NCBI GenBank assembly: GCA_017590115.1
Contig: JAGGNK010013558.1
Location: 12,823,752-12,887,751 of the forward strand
Source: Montifringilla adamsi
Taxonomy: Eukaryota > Chordata > Aves > Passeriformes > Passeridae
DNA length: 64,000 nt
Direction: 5' to 3'
Both the position numbers and the translations under genes were made by a program. How positions within the stretch are numbered: position 1 is the stretch's first letter; the number at the start of each line of letters is the position of its first letter. This document shows positions 1-12,300 of the stretch, one piece after another. The notes beneath the pieces are model-generated. The model had not been told where the DNA came from, ran no database searches, and worked only from the letters and a program-made list of their open reading frames with translations.

Positions 1-3000
1 ATCTTTGCCTTTCCCACACAGTGGAGGTCAGAAGATGTGCCATATTGAACCCCCTCCCCATCAGAGCTGCAAGACTTGATTTAGGGCATGTTGGCATTGC
101 TGTGCCAGGTTCAGATTTCCTTATACAGCTCAGATTCACCTGCCACAGCTTCCCTGGGACAAATGACAATCTCTCCAGAGCCCTGCAGTGGTGCAAGCTG
201 GCACCACACCTGCTTACAGTAGGAAAGCACAACTGCCAGAGGACTGAGGACTGGGAGAGGCAGGACTGTCTTGGAGGGAAAAAAAAAAAAAAAAAAAAAG
301 CCATGTTGGGCATTTATGGCCTTTGGAAAAGAAATGTCAGAACAACAAAAGAAAATCCAGATGTCCTGCATTCGCATGGTAACAGGCTAGTTGGAGGCAG
401 CCCCACCTGATTTCTAGCAGCTTAGCATTTCTCTTGCAGGTTATTGACTCAGGATTTTCTCATTATTGGCTCATCTTTAGGAGAAAATACTATTCTTGCT
501 TGGCATTTGATTTTCTTTCAGAAATACTGTTTTTATCACTATTCTTTCAGCAAGTTTTCCTAAGCAGAAACTGGAGACCTTCAAGCTCGGCTGGAGTTTT
601 ACCATGGTCTTCTACAAGGACTCAGTCTTGGTGTAACCCAAAGGGCTGAAGGCAGCAGCATCTCTCTCTGCATCTTCTCCATTGCAGCAGCTGTGATTAG
701 AGCAGTGCAGAGTCACTGTCACACTTACACCAGGCATTGGCATCTGTCAGGAGAGGGTTGGAGGGGTATGGACTTTAAAGGCAGGCACGGGATGCAGGAT
801 TAACCCAAAAACCCTCCTGGTAAAGGGCAGTGGAGAGAGAGAAGCCACTCTGGGATGGGAGCTCACCAAACAGGCAGATGTGCCTTTCCCTGCCCACGTA
901 CCTCCTAACAGAAATCTTTGGATTCCCAGTTTGCTGTAATGAGGTGTGTCCAGAGAGGCCCACATGAAGCACCAGTACATCTTGCAGCTGCCTGCCCTGG
1001 TGGGGATCCAGCCTCCTGCCAGCTAAACTCAGACACCCACACCTGGCAGGTCAAGGGATGCTGAGCTACAGCTGCTGCTTTGTCAGCAGAAGCATTCCCA
1101 CCTTCCCACCCGTGTTCCTGCTGCCCTGGGCTGTTACACCAGGCAGGGCTTGGCCCCAAGGATGCAGCAAACTTGCTGGGTGAGCCACAGGAAGGCACAT
1201 GCATGCAAAGCCTGTGATTGCTCTCGTTCCTGAAGCCTGCTTTCCCCCACTGAGCATAAACCCAGCCCAGCTTCCTGCCTGTGCAACGCTGAGGAAAGCT
1301 CACATCCAGCAGGACAAATCTGGAGTGGAGTGGGTTTCAGCAGCCCCAGCACAAGCTGAGGAAATGGAATGAATTTCAGACATTTCTGGAATTTCAGCTG
1401 CTTCATCAAGCAGCTGTGGCCTGCCACAGGTGCTCAGTACTGAGGGCTGGCAGGAAGGAAGCAGAGAGCTCAGCACAGGGAGAACAGAGGTGGAAAGGCC
1501 AAGGGCAGGCTGGTCCCATCCTGGTGCCAGCTGCAGCCTCCTGCCCATCTTACTGCCACCCTGCCAGCACCCCAGGGCTTCTGCCAAGTCCCTCTGAAAC
1601 ACTGGAGGGGACCAAGTAGGAAGAGAAAACCTTTGTCCCTGGCTGATAACACAGCATTTCTCAGAGACCTCCCCATAGCCAAGCTTTAAATTTTGCACTT
1701 GGGGCCATCTGAGCCCAAGGGAGGTGCTGGCTGAGACCCCCTGGCAGACTGTCCTGGGGCTGGAGCCACCTGTGTGTGACAGCAGGCACGAAAGCTTAGT
1801 GGCCCATCAAAGGAGATGTTTCTCTAAGGGGTGGAACAGGGAAATAAAAAAATTTAGATCAGTCCTCTTCAAGATTTTCAGTGGTGCAATAAAAGTCCCT
1901 GTGTCCTGGATGCCAGGGAGGTCTGGGGGAGGGGGAAGAGAGGGTGAAAGTGAATTAAATGGGCTTTTCAAAAGCAAAGAGAGCACTTAAATCTTCTCCA
2001 GCTCATTGAGTGCAGATGCTGTTGAAGCCTCCCTGCCATGATAGCCAGCAGAGCTCACCCATATTGTCTTTTGACAGTCCTGGGGAGGGCTGAGCTGGCA
2101 GAGAGGAGCAGGGCAGGAGGGGAAGGGTGTGTGCTGGCTGGAGAAACAGGCACCAGTTTATCCATGCAGGATGAAACCAGGATAGCATGTACCTCACCTT
2201 GGGATGAAACACAGAGTTTATTTCAGCTTCACCCTCCTGTGAGAGACATTAGCTACAAGGTGGGGTGCTGGGGAGAGTGTGAAGTTGTGAATTGAAAGCA
2301 TCTGAAGGTCACCCTCACATGTGCTCACCAGTGAAGGGAGGTGGGTCAGGATACAACTGGGAAAAACAGGGAGATGCTTCTGTTCCATGTTCACTTAAAA
2401 CAGCAAGAAAGGCAGCTCCAGCTTCCCACAGGACAGAGGACACAGAGCATCCCTCACCCTGAGCCTGCAGCTGCCCATCCCAGCACCGGGGTTCTGTAGG
2501 AACAGGCTCACCAGGTGCCTCTTCCTTTTGTGTGAGGATTTAGGTGACAGGGGAGGGAAGAGAATTTTTGTCAAGCTGCTGGTGTGCAGCCAGCAGTACC
2601 TGGAGAGCCAGGGAACATTGTGCTGAAGGAGATGAGGAGGGTAATAGGAATAACTAAAAATAAAAACCTTTGGATTCTAAGAACTTAAAAGAAAGATATT
2701 TTTTTTAAAACACTTAGTAGCTGCAGCTGGGGGTCAGCAATGCTGCCTACCTGAGGCTGTGTGAACTAAGAACATTAATTGAGCCTCCTGGGTATGTAAG
2801 CCTCTTATCTACTTACACACAGTGCTTTATCTGGGCGGGAAAAAAATGAGATTATTAGCTACTTTTAATGAACAGCAGTAGGATGTGCGTGTACACTACT
2901 CTTTGCTGGAAGATCCTTTCCTCTCTCTCTGTTTTTCTTTATAACTATTAGCTTCTTAGCATACGAGCCAGGACTTCAAATGGGGTGTGGGTGTCAGAGG

Positions 3001-4592
3001 AAGGGAGATGGCTCCTATTCATCTTTTCGGGGCTGAAGGTGCTCTCAAAGCTTCTGCTCTGCTCCTTAATCCTACAGGTGCTTCTCAGCTTCTCAGATCT
3101 GATAACTCAAAGGTGTGGGGCTCTCCCTGCCTTGCTGGAGTGAGTCCCTGTTTAGCAAGGCAGCCTTTGAAGCTGCTGTCCTCTGCAGCTCACGGTGCCC
3201 ATGCTCTGTCTGGGGTGCACGGACAGAGTGCATGGGCCAGAGCTCCTGGCAGGCACAGGGAGCTCGAGGATGGAAGTGGAAGGTGGAGGTTACACTTGGG
3301 GTGATTTAAATGCAACTTGGAGTCTCTGTAAAACCCAAGTTTTTATGCTGAGGGATAGCAGACACTGGTCTGGGTTGTGCTCATGGCTTTAGGGTCAGGC
3401 TTTGCTGCAGGGCCTGGCTGGGAGTTAGCCACAGTTTTGCTCTGTTTTTAGGAGCTTAGGAGACAAATCAGTGTGAGATCAGCACCATGCTGGTGCCACC
3501 CCCAGCTGCCCCCTGCCACCAACAGAGTGGGGCCATGCTGGCTCACAAGCCCCAGGGGCCTGGTGCCTGGAGAAGGAAGCTGATATGGGAGAGCCTATCT
3601 GCAGAGCAGGATGTTAAAGCCTCAGCATGGAGTTTCCCAAGGCAGACTGACTCCAGCACGGGGCTCCAGGGAGCCCTGCCTCCCCTCCTGTCGCCAGCCC
3701 TGCCTGTCACCCTGCCACTGCTGTGCCTCCTGACGTGATCCCTGCTCTGGCTGTCCTTCTGATCTGAGGCTGACTTCCACCAGCTGCTGCCTTTTTCTTT
3801 AATGTCTCAGGGAACTGTGTTTGCTTTTCACATTCCCTTTCCTGATTGTTTTGAAAGACAGATGCCCTCTGCTCCTGCTCCCGTTAAAAGGCATGGCTTT
3901 TCTTGCTTCTAGTGGGCTGTAAACATCTTTCCTGTTACAAACGTGCCCTTTCAGTTGCTCTCTGGCTCTAAGCAGCGCTGTTTTTCTCTTTGTAGGCTGA
4001 TTCTCGTTTATTACCCTCTTATCCATAAGCTGCTAAGGTGGGTGAGCAGAGATGGGGTAATTTCCCCTCTTCTGAGCTCCACTTCCTAGATAAATTACAC
4101 CTGGATCTACCACTAACATTAAGGATGCTGTACTTGAGAGAGGATTCAGGCCAGGATGAGGGTTTGAGAGAGCTGCAGGGCTTTCTCCTTGCCCTCTTGT
4201 TGTGCTTCTACCTGGAGGCTATCAGGAACTCAGCTGTGGGGAATCCACAGTGGTCTGTGGCTTGGCCCAAATGATTTCTAAGCAAGGGCAGAGTGAGAGG
4301 GAGGAGAAAAGCAGGTCCCAAAGCAGGATTTTATAATTCTCCCTCCTCACATCTAGACTGAATCTGAGGAACTGGTCAATCCTTCTCCCTGCAAGAGTCA
4401 AGCACGCCATAAAGATGGAGCTTGAGGCAGGGGCAGGCACCTTGCAGCTCTGACTCCTTGTCCTCATCCTGCCCTAAAAGGCTGATTCTTCTCCAAATGA
4501 TTCCACAAACTTCCAGCTCCATTCTCAGCTTGAGTTTTCAAACCTGCCTCTCCCACTGCACGTGAGGGCTCATCTAACATCTTCCTTGCACG
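1..4592. other. Intergenic DNA with no gene seen
   Basis: No open frame here resembles a known protein, and frames on both strands are short and overlapping, as expected for non-coding GC-moderate DNA. A run of 21 A lies at 279-299. Positions 2640-2980 are distinctly AT-rich, with TAATT/ATTA and GATA-like words inside a GC-richer background; this looks like conserved non-coding DNA but cannot be shown so without alignment. No exon of ISG20, the gene that follows AEN in mammals, was recognised. Confidence 0.6.
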
Positions 4593-5888
4593 TCTCACTT
4601 CTTGCCCCAGCTTAGCTGCTTCTGCCCATAGGAAGCAGGGGTAGGGGGAAAAAAAACCCCTGTATCTGAGAACCTCAAAGTGGTTTGCAAAGCTCTTCTG
4701 TCCCTGCAGTGATGCTGCTTGTTCTGGTGGTGGGAAAACTGAGCCAGGGATGGGGTCATGTGTATTTCAGGCACGGGAGCAGCAGAGCAGAAGCAGATTG
4801 TAGGATCCCTGGTTGCTACTGCTCTGCTCAACCCCCAGCCAGCCCCTGTGGTATAAAACAGGCTGGCAGTGGTTGCTTTGTGCTGGAGTCCAACACTGCC
4901 AGCCCTGGGATGCTGATGATGGCTCAGGTGGGGGGGCCATGAGGTGGAGAGGGAGCTTTTAAAACGCTGCAGGGCTTGGCACCAGGCAGAGGAATACAGC
5001 AGGGGGAAGGCTCTCTTCCAAACTTATATATATTATTATTTAAAAAAAAAATAAAAAGAGGAAAAAACCCTAAAAGCTGGAGCTAAAAAGGCAGCTTGAG
5101 GAACGGAGCTGCTGGAGTTTTCCGAGAAGGCTCCCAAGATGCACAATGGGAACATCTGTACCTCGGCTGGCGCCTTGGAAGGGTCTCAGGCCGCAGAGCG
5201 GGGCTGGCGTCAGCCGGCTCAGCCCTGCCTTGATGCCTGATCTCACTTCTTGCCCCAGCTTAGCTGCTCCTGCCCATAGGAAGCAGGGGTAGGGGAAAAA
5301 AAAAACCCTGTATCTGAGAACCTCAAAGTGGTTTGCAAAGCTCTTCTGTCCCTGCAGTGATGCTGCTTGTTCTGGTGGTGGGAAAACTGAGCCAGGGATG
5401 GGGTCATGTGTATTTCAGGCACGGGAGCAGCAGAGCAGAAGCAGATTGTAGGATCCCTGGTTGCTACTGCTCTGCTCAACCCCCAGCCAGCCCCTGTGGT
5501 ATAAAACAGGCTGGCAGTGGTTGCTTTGTGCTGGAGTCCAACACTGCCAGCCCTGGGATGCTGATGATGGCTCAGGTGGGGGGGCCATGAGGTGGAGAGG
5601 GAGCTTTTAAAACGCTGCAGGGCTTGGCACCAGGCAGAGGAATACAGCAGGGGGAAGGCTCTCTTCCAAACTTATATATATTATTATTTAAAAAAAAAAT
5701 AAAAAGAGGAAAAAACCCTAAAAGCTGGAGCTAAAAAGGCAGCTTGAGGAACGGAGCTGCTGGAGTTTTCCGAGAAGGCTCCCAAGATGCACAATGGGAA
5801 CATCTGTACCTCGGCTGGCGCCTTGGAAGGGTCTCAGGCCGCAGAGCGGGGCTGGCGTCAGCCGGCTCAGCCCTGCCTTGATGCCTGC
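4593..5888. repeat. Two-copy 648-bp tandem duplication
   Basis: Positions 4593-5240 and 5241-5888 are the same 648-bp sequence in direct order. I see only three differences, all near the start of the unit: one T/C change at 4619 versus 5267 and two changes at the edges of a G-A-C homopolymer run. That is about 99.5 percent identity. Each unit ends inside the first unit of the 50-bp minisatellite that follows, so the breakpoint is in that repeat. The unit carries no recognisable gene; its 85-codon open frames are identical in both copies only because the DNA is. It is either a recent duplication or a haplotype or assembly duplication. Confidence 0.95.
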
Positions 5889-6470
5889 CTCTCCCCAGAG
5901 CTTTTCCCGGCTCGGCTCAGCCCCGCCTCGATGCCTGCCTGTCCCCAGAGCTTTTCCCGGCTCGGCTCAGCCCTGCCTTGATGCCTCCCTCTCCCCAGAG
6001 CTTTGCCCGGCTCGGCTCAGCCCTGCCTCGATGCCTGCCTGTGCCCGGAGCTTTTCCCGGCTCGGCTCAGCCCTGCCTCGATGCCTGCCTGTGCCCGGAG
6101 CTTTTCCCGGCTCGGCTCAGCCCTGCCTCGATGCCTGCCTGTGCCCGGAGCTTTTCCCGGCTCGGCTCAGCCCTGCCTCGATGCCTGCCTGTGCCCGGAG
6201 CTTTTCCCGGCTCGGCTCAGCCCTGCCTCGATGCCTGCCTGTGCCCGGAGCTTTTCCCGGCTCGGCTCAGCCCTGCCTCGATGCCTGCCTGTGCCCGGAG
6301 CTTTTCCCGGCTCGGCTCAGCCCTGCCTCGATGCCTGCCTGTGCCCGGAGCTTTTCCCGGCTCGGCTCAGCCCTGCCTCGATGCCTGCCTGTGCCCGGAG
6401 CTTTTCCCGGCTCGGCTCAGCCCTGCCTTGATGCCTGCCTGTCCCCGGAGCTTTGTCCGGCTCCTCCCGC
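5871..6470. repeat. 50-bp minisatellite, about 12 units
   Basis: Units begin every 50 bases at 5871, 5921, 5971 and so on to 6421. Each starts CCCTGCCTCGATGCCTGCCT and ends in CTCGGCTCAG. The eight units from 6021 to 6420 are identical; the outer units carry scattered substitutions (for example CCCAGAG for CCCGGAG at the left end), the usual pattern of an array homogenised in its centre. Because 50 is not a multiple of three and the unit has no stop in any plus frame, the array gives long artefactual reading frames in all three plus frames. Confidence 0.95.
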
Positions 6471-6877
6471 TGCCCCTCTTGCCTCGCAGCCAGCCGTAAA
6501 TCCCCTTTCCCACCTCTCCTCCTCCTCCGCCGCGGGCTCTGCGGGTTTTGGGCAGCCGAGCATCCCGCAGCAGGAGCAGGGGAGAAGGAGGCTTGGCCCT
6601 GGGAACAACTGTGCTCTGTGCTGCCCGTGAAAGGCAGTTTCATAAGGCTCCTCTCAAAACGTCCCCTTATTGGGAGCTGCCGAGCCCGCTCAGGGGACAG
6701 AGGCACAGCCCGAGACACGCCGTGCTTGGCTCTGGCACTGCTGCTCTCCTGCTTTCGGGGGTCCAGGCAGCCAGGGCTGGTGGGGGGCTGGAGGTGCAGG
6801 CAGTTCAGTTCTCTCTGCCTTCACGCCCTGTGCCTGCTCCTGGTGAGGGAATTGGAAGTGCCTCTTGTGTTCCCAGA
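6471..6877. other. GC-rich unique sequence, no gene seen
   Basis: A GC-rich stretch between the minisatellite and the solo LTR, with several CG dinucleotides at 6520-6720. Open frames on both strands run out of the minisatellite and match nothing I know. It could be a small CpG island, but no convincing promoter or exon pattern was found. Confidence 0.4.
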
Positions 6878-7252
6878 TGAAGGAAGGAAATGATGAATCT
6901 GACTCCATGTTCTTAGAAGGCTAGTTTATTATTTTATGATCTATATTATATTAAAGAATACTAAACTAAACTATACTAAAGAGTACAGAAAGGACACAGA
7001 CAGAAGGCTAAAGATACTAATGAAAAACCCTTGACTCTCTCCAGAGCCCCAACACAGCTCGGCCCCAGTTGGCCAATAAGTCAAAACAATTCACATGAAA
7101 CCAATGAAACAATCTTCAACCACATTCCAAAACAGCAAAACACAGGAGAAGCACATGAGATAATATTGTTTTCCTTTTTCTCTGAGGCTTCTCAGCTTCC
7201 CAGGAGAAGAATCCTGAGCAAGGGGATTTTTCCAGAAAATATGACTGCCACA
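6878..7252 (-). mobile_element. Solo LTR of an avian endogenous retrovirus
   Basis: Read on the minus strand, this begins TGTGGCAGTCATATTTTCTG at 7252 and ends near 6878 with a CA end. In between are an AT-rich body made of repeated TAGTTTAGTATAG-like words and an AATAAA-type signal (plus-strand TTTATT near 6927). The pattern matches a short LTR family common in songbird genomes as I remember it. Only one LTR is present, with no internal retroviral sequence beside it, so it is a solo LTR left by recombination. No clear target-site duplication was found, so the ends are approximate. Confidence 0.75.
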
Positions 7253-9322
7253 AGTGCCCAGAATCCTTGCTGGAGGCTGGCCGAGCCCCACAGGCTCCCA
7301 GTGCAACAATTCCCATGAACAGAGCTTTTGGGAAGTGAAATGAGCCCTCTAGGGGAGGCAACAGTGGCCTGAGATGCAAGTCCAAGGGGAAAAACTCCCT
7401 CCCCTCAAATTCCCATCAGCTGCTCCATCTTCCTCTCTCCCCACAGCTACTGGCCCTGTCCCCTCCTGGTTGTCCCCTCAAAGCCCAGTGCTTGCCTGGT
7501 GCCACCAAAGGAGGTTTGAGAGGAGACAGAGCCCACCTGAGACTTGGCTCTCTGCAGGAAATTTTCTCTCCTGGTTGAGGAGTAAATGTGGAAAATGCAT
7601 CTATGTTCAATGCAGCATGGGATTCAAAGCACTTCCCTCACAAGGGGTATCCTGAGCTTACACAAAGGTAAATGATGCACATGACACGGGGGTGTAGCTG
7701 TACTGAGGTGTTTTTCCTGACACTGGACATAACTGCAAAATGTGGGGTTTTATTTGCAGGGTTGGAGGCAGTGGGTTGTCAGGTTCCCAGGCAGAAAGGG
7801 TGAAGGTTTCTGAGGGTGGGATTTGCCAGTGAGGAAGGTGCCAGTCCTAGGTGTGACATGAACCTGCATCTGTCCAAGGCAGGAGCATCATTTGATGGGG
7901 GCAGCCCCCATGGAGGTGCTTGGGACTGAATACCCAATTTAATGGGTTGGTTCAGACGAGCTTTCCTCCACTGAGGGGCCCTAAAAGATCAAAAGGAGGC
8001 TCTGTAGGCAGTTGTTTTGTTCATGTGCTCGTTCTCTACATTGATCCCCAAAATGAGAGATGCTAAGGAGGTTTCTTAGTTCTGTTTTGCCCTGTTTTTA
8101 TAGCAGTCAGTGACACCAGAGGCCAAGAGGACCATCCCTGCCTCCTGCTGACATTAGAACCTCAAGACTCATTGGCAAGGTGTCTCCCCCAGGACATTTA
8201 GCCTGCTGATGCTGAAGGCAAACACAATTTCTTCTCCATTATTTCCAGCTTGATCTGCCCACTACCAAAACCCCCTAACCCTAAAAAACAACAATATAAA
8301 AATAATGATAAAAACTTGGCACAGCTCCTGGCCTTTGCTGCTCCATCCCTGATGTCTGGATGGCTCTGCAGGACGTGCAGCAGTCTGAGTCCCTAGGAAT
8401 GGACAGCACTCAGGGCTTGCCTGGGGCAGGGCCGATATGAGCAGAGACGAGAAACCATTTTTGGAGAAAATGTTTCACCCTAAACTGCAGGTTAATGCCA
8501 TCTTAAAATGACAACTGCTGCTCTGTGTAGCTCTGGCTTTGATGGTTTCCATCACTCTGCTGTTTTAAGAGACCAGAAGATTAACAGGGACTCCAGCATG
8601 TCCCACAGTGCCCCCATAGAGTGGCCTTGTGTGACTTGGCCCCTGGAAGTTGCCACTCATAGCTGGGATCCCCATCTTATAAAGGCAGGGGTGGTTTCCA
8701 ATAAAAGGGAAAAAAAGGGGTCTCCATCCTGGCCTGGTGAAGAAATGCAACCAGACCCCAGTGCTGCCCTGGAGCATCCCTGGCTGTGCCTGTCCTGGGT
8801 CCATGGGTGGTCCTGTACCCACAGGATGCCCTGCATCCCTGTCCCACCACATCCCCCTGCCCATGGCAGTGCTCTTCCCTGACAGACACAGCTAATGGTA
8901 CTTTATGCCCCTGGTTTTGCATTCCTAAACGAATTCCTACCCTCTGAGTAACACTAATGGGTGTTAGCTTGTCTTCCTCCTGTCTGGTGCTCAGGAACTA
9001 CAGCTGTACATGCTTTTTGGTGACAGTTAATGGATGGTTAGTCGCTGTTTTACTCAAATGCATTCACGATGGAATTGCCTCTTTGTCCATTTTCTCCTCC
9101 TGTTTTGGGGCTGTCACCATAATAGCAGTAGAATTTAAAAATCCTAATGGATTCAGGAAGCCCTGGGTTATGGGAGAGAGGCCAGTGCTTGCAGAGCATT
9201 ATCAGACCTCAAAGACCCCAAAACATGCAGGGATTTAACTGAGTGTTATAAGTGGACTTCATGCTGCTTTCATGCTTTTGAACTTCCTAAATACATCCTG
9301 GGAAGCCGGGGCAGAGCCGGGC
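7253..9322. other. Intergenic DNA, nothing identified
   Basis: No gene, RNA or transposon was recognised. Short AT-rich pieces near 8240-8320 and 8930-9240 stand out from the GC-moderate background. Confidence 0.5.
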
Positions 9323-9380
9323 CCCATCCCATCCCATCCCATCCCATCCCATCCCATCCCATCCCATCCCATCCCATCCC
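9323..9380. repeat. (CCCAT)n pentanucleotide microsatellite
   Basis: About eleven uninterrupted CCCAT units in tandem. It is followed within 40 bases by a CTCF-like motif at 9413-9439. Confidence 0.97.
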
Positions 9381-12300
9381 AGCCTGTGAGGGGATAATTC
9401 AGGAACCAGCAGCCCGAGGGCACCATCTAGTGAACAGCCGGGACTGCAAAAACTTGAAATGGGCAGAAATTGAGTGAAAATTGGAACTGGGGGCTCTCCG
9501 GGGGTCAGTTCAGGGGACTGGGGAGTCGCGCTTTGCGCTTTCCCTCTACTCCTGTTATTTTTTAATTTTTTCCATCAGGCTCCCCCAGAGAAGAGCCTTC
9601 ACCACACTGCACCTTTGTGGAAGGGATATTGGCCTGGAGCACACCACACTTGCTGCTCTGCCCTGGCCAGTGGTGCTGGAAAGATGATGGCATTATGTTT
9701 TCTTGTTTGGTAGGGGGAAAAAAAAAGGGTTATTTCTAATGGTTTGTGAGGGGATGCAGGTGTGCGGGAGTGGAGTGGGGGAGGCAGCTCTGTTGTGGGG
9801 CAGGTCTGAGCTGGAGGCATGGGCTGTTCTTTCAGCTGAGGTGAAACGACCCTTTAAGAGGAAAATTTAAAAGAGCTCCAGCATTCCCCCCATTATCCCC
9901 AGGGTGAGCTGAGAGGACAAAAGGAGAGGTTGAAAGACCACAGATTTTCACAGCTTCAAGGTTCCTGAAATGATGCAGCACGTGGGGACGAAGGAAACAC
10001 CACGCCGCTCTCCTGCTGTCCCCAGTGCCAGCGGGCTGAGCTGGTCCTCTCCCCACGTTGCCTTACTGGGAATTGCACACCTTGCCAGAAGAAAGCTGTC
10101 CTATAACCTGCTGCTCCCCAAGGAAGATGGGTTTCTGCAGCCCAAGAGCAATTCTCTTCTCTGATATCTATCGCCGTTGTTGCCAGCCTGACTCCTGCTC
10201 ATGTCCCTGCTCCCTCTGATTGCAGGCCAGCCCCAGTCCCCCCATCCATAAGATCAGTGGTCATTTTGTGATCTGCCTTTTGAGAGGCTGTGGTTAAAGC
10301 ATGGGCTTATGCTCATGCATTCAACCTCACTGTCCTTGGAGATGCTGGAGGAGATAATCCAGGGCAGCAACAAGGAAAGGTGACATCCCCAAGCAAGACC
10401 ACAGCAGTGACCAACCCCTCAGCTCCTCCTTTTCCTGGTGATGCTGGGGAACACCCCCCATTCCCCTAGTGCTGCACCCCACAAATCCCTCCTGATCTAA
10501 AAGTGGCACTTTCAGCAGCTCATGGTCCCCATGACCTGCTGACATCCAGCCCCCCGTGAGTGGGGGTGAGCCATTCTGGGGGTGGCTGCCTGCACAGAGA
10601 ACGGAGGGAGGTTATCCTTGGGGGCTTCTTTGTGTTCTGCTGCAGCAATCCTTGCCAAGCACCCAAAGGATTTGTGCAGCAGGCACTGAGGGGTACAGGG
10701 GTCGGGCCACCCCAGCTATCCAGCTGACCCTTTACAGCCCGCCTTGGGGCCAGCTCCCTGGGGAGGACGGAGCTGCTGGCAATCGTGCCTTTCCCTCCCA
10801 TATGCACACAGTCACGATGGTTAGTTAAGTGGCTTGTTTTTCATTAGGAAAAGACTGTTGCTAGGCCACCCTGTTCCCCGGCGTTGGTCGGGAAGGGGTT
10901 TTGCAGCCAATCCGGGAGGCTGTGCTGGGGTTTGCACACGCACACATCACGCACACCCCTCCTGCAGCCCAGGTGCTAAGCGGCTGCCAGATGTGCCTAT
11001 TCATTTCCACATCACACCTATCCGCTTCTTCCGGCCAAGCCGCCTATTAAGGCTCCTGAGATTTTAATTTAGGGTTGGCGGAGAGTTTTCTGCCTTCTAA
11101 TTTACCCTCGGGGAGTAGAGGAGAGGGGTGGGTGGGGGTGCTGATGGGGCGGGGGTGCAGGGAGCATGGGTTCTCCCTCTGCTTTGGTCTCTGGTGCAGT
11201 GCCCGAGTGAAGCCCTCTGACTGCAAACAGGGTGAATCGTCCCTCTGTGTCCCCACAGCGAGGGGACAGACTGCCTCAGCTTAGGGGCTTGCTCAGGGCT
11301 GTTATTAGGTACCAGCATTGCTCCACCCCAAGACATTCCTGGTGTGATTTTTAGGGATGTCCTGTCCAACACCAGGTGTTGGTGAGCTCCTTCTGTGATT
11401 TGGGCTTTACGTGGCGTTTCAACCGTGTGTCCTGTGATAAGCAGAGCCAAAGCAAAGCAAGCCAGGTGATTGATCAGGGGATGCTGCTCCCAGCAGTGCT
11501 CCCCATGTGCAAACAGCCCCTGGCAGCTGGGAGAGGAGCTGGACCGTGGTCAGGCACTGGGGATGCAGGGCAGGAGGTCAGACACATCCCTGCTCCTGGT
11601 ACAGCTGCTGCTCTGCCATGGTGCAGTTCCAAGAACCCTGTGGGTGTCCAACGCCCACCCAGCAGAATCCCTGGTGCATGGACAAGGGAGGGAGCAAGCC
11701 CAGGATGTGAGCAGGGTGGGGCATTTCACAGCTGCAAATCTCTCACCATGGCAGGAAAGAAACACCAAAACATGCAGGAAAAGGTGCACAATCCACTCGA
11801 GCCTCAATTTTTGAGTGCCCCCCATGAAAACCTGCACGTAGCAGGAGGAAAGCCCAATAAAAGCAAGAGAAAGCAATGAATTGTGCCTGCTGCTCAAGGA
11901 GAAGCTGTTGCTAGACAGAAGTAAAAGCTGTCGCCATCAGCTCCCATTGGCTCAGCCCCACTCCAATGACGGCCTTATCGGTTACCTGCACTCGCAGCTG
12001 GCTGGGAAAAACTCATTTGACAATGTTTTCCCTCTGATAAAAAAGCCCAGTGTTGGATTCATGGGTTTGGGTTAATCATTGTTCAGGGGTTGTTGAGATA
12101 ACAGCTGAGTTCTCTGCAGATTCCTCAATTATCACAAATTTTAGCGTAAATGGCGAGCCAGCCCAGCTCTCCTTCTCCCGCCTAAAGATGCTCAGCCTCC
12201 CAACACGAGCTCCATCAGGCTGCTCGTGAGATGAGCCCGAGCGTGTGATGAGCTGGGGTTTGTTCAGCCATGGCAACTCGGAGCTGGCACGGAGGTGAAT

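Noticed and set aside
4685..5590. Twin identical 85-codon frames
   Set aside because: Identical only because the DNA is a recent tandem duplication; short, no known similarity, no exon signals.
5794..6630. 278-codon plus-strand frame
   Set aside because: It is produced by the stop-free 50-bp minisatellite; all plus frames are open, so it carries no coding signal.
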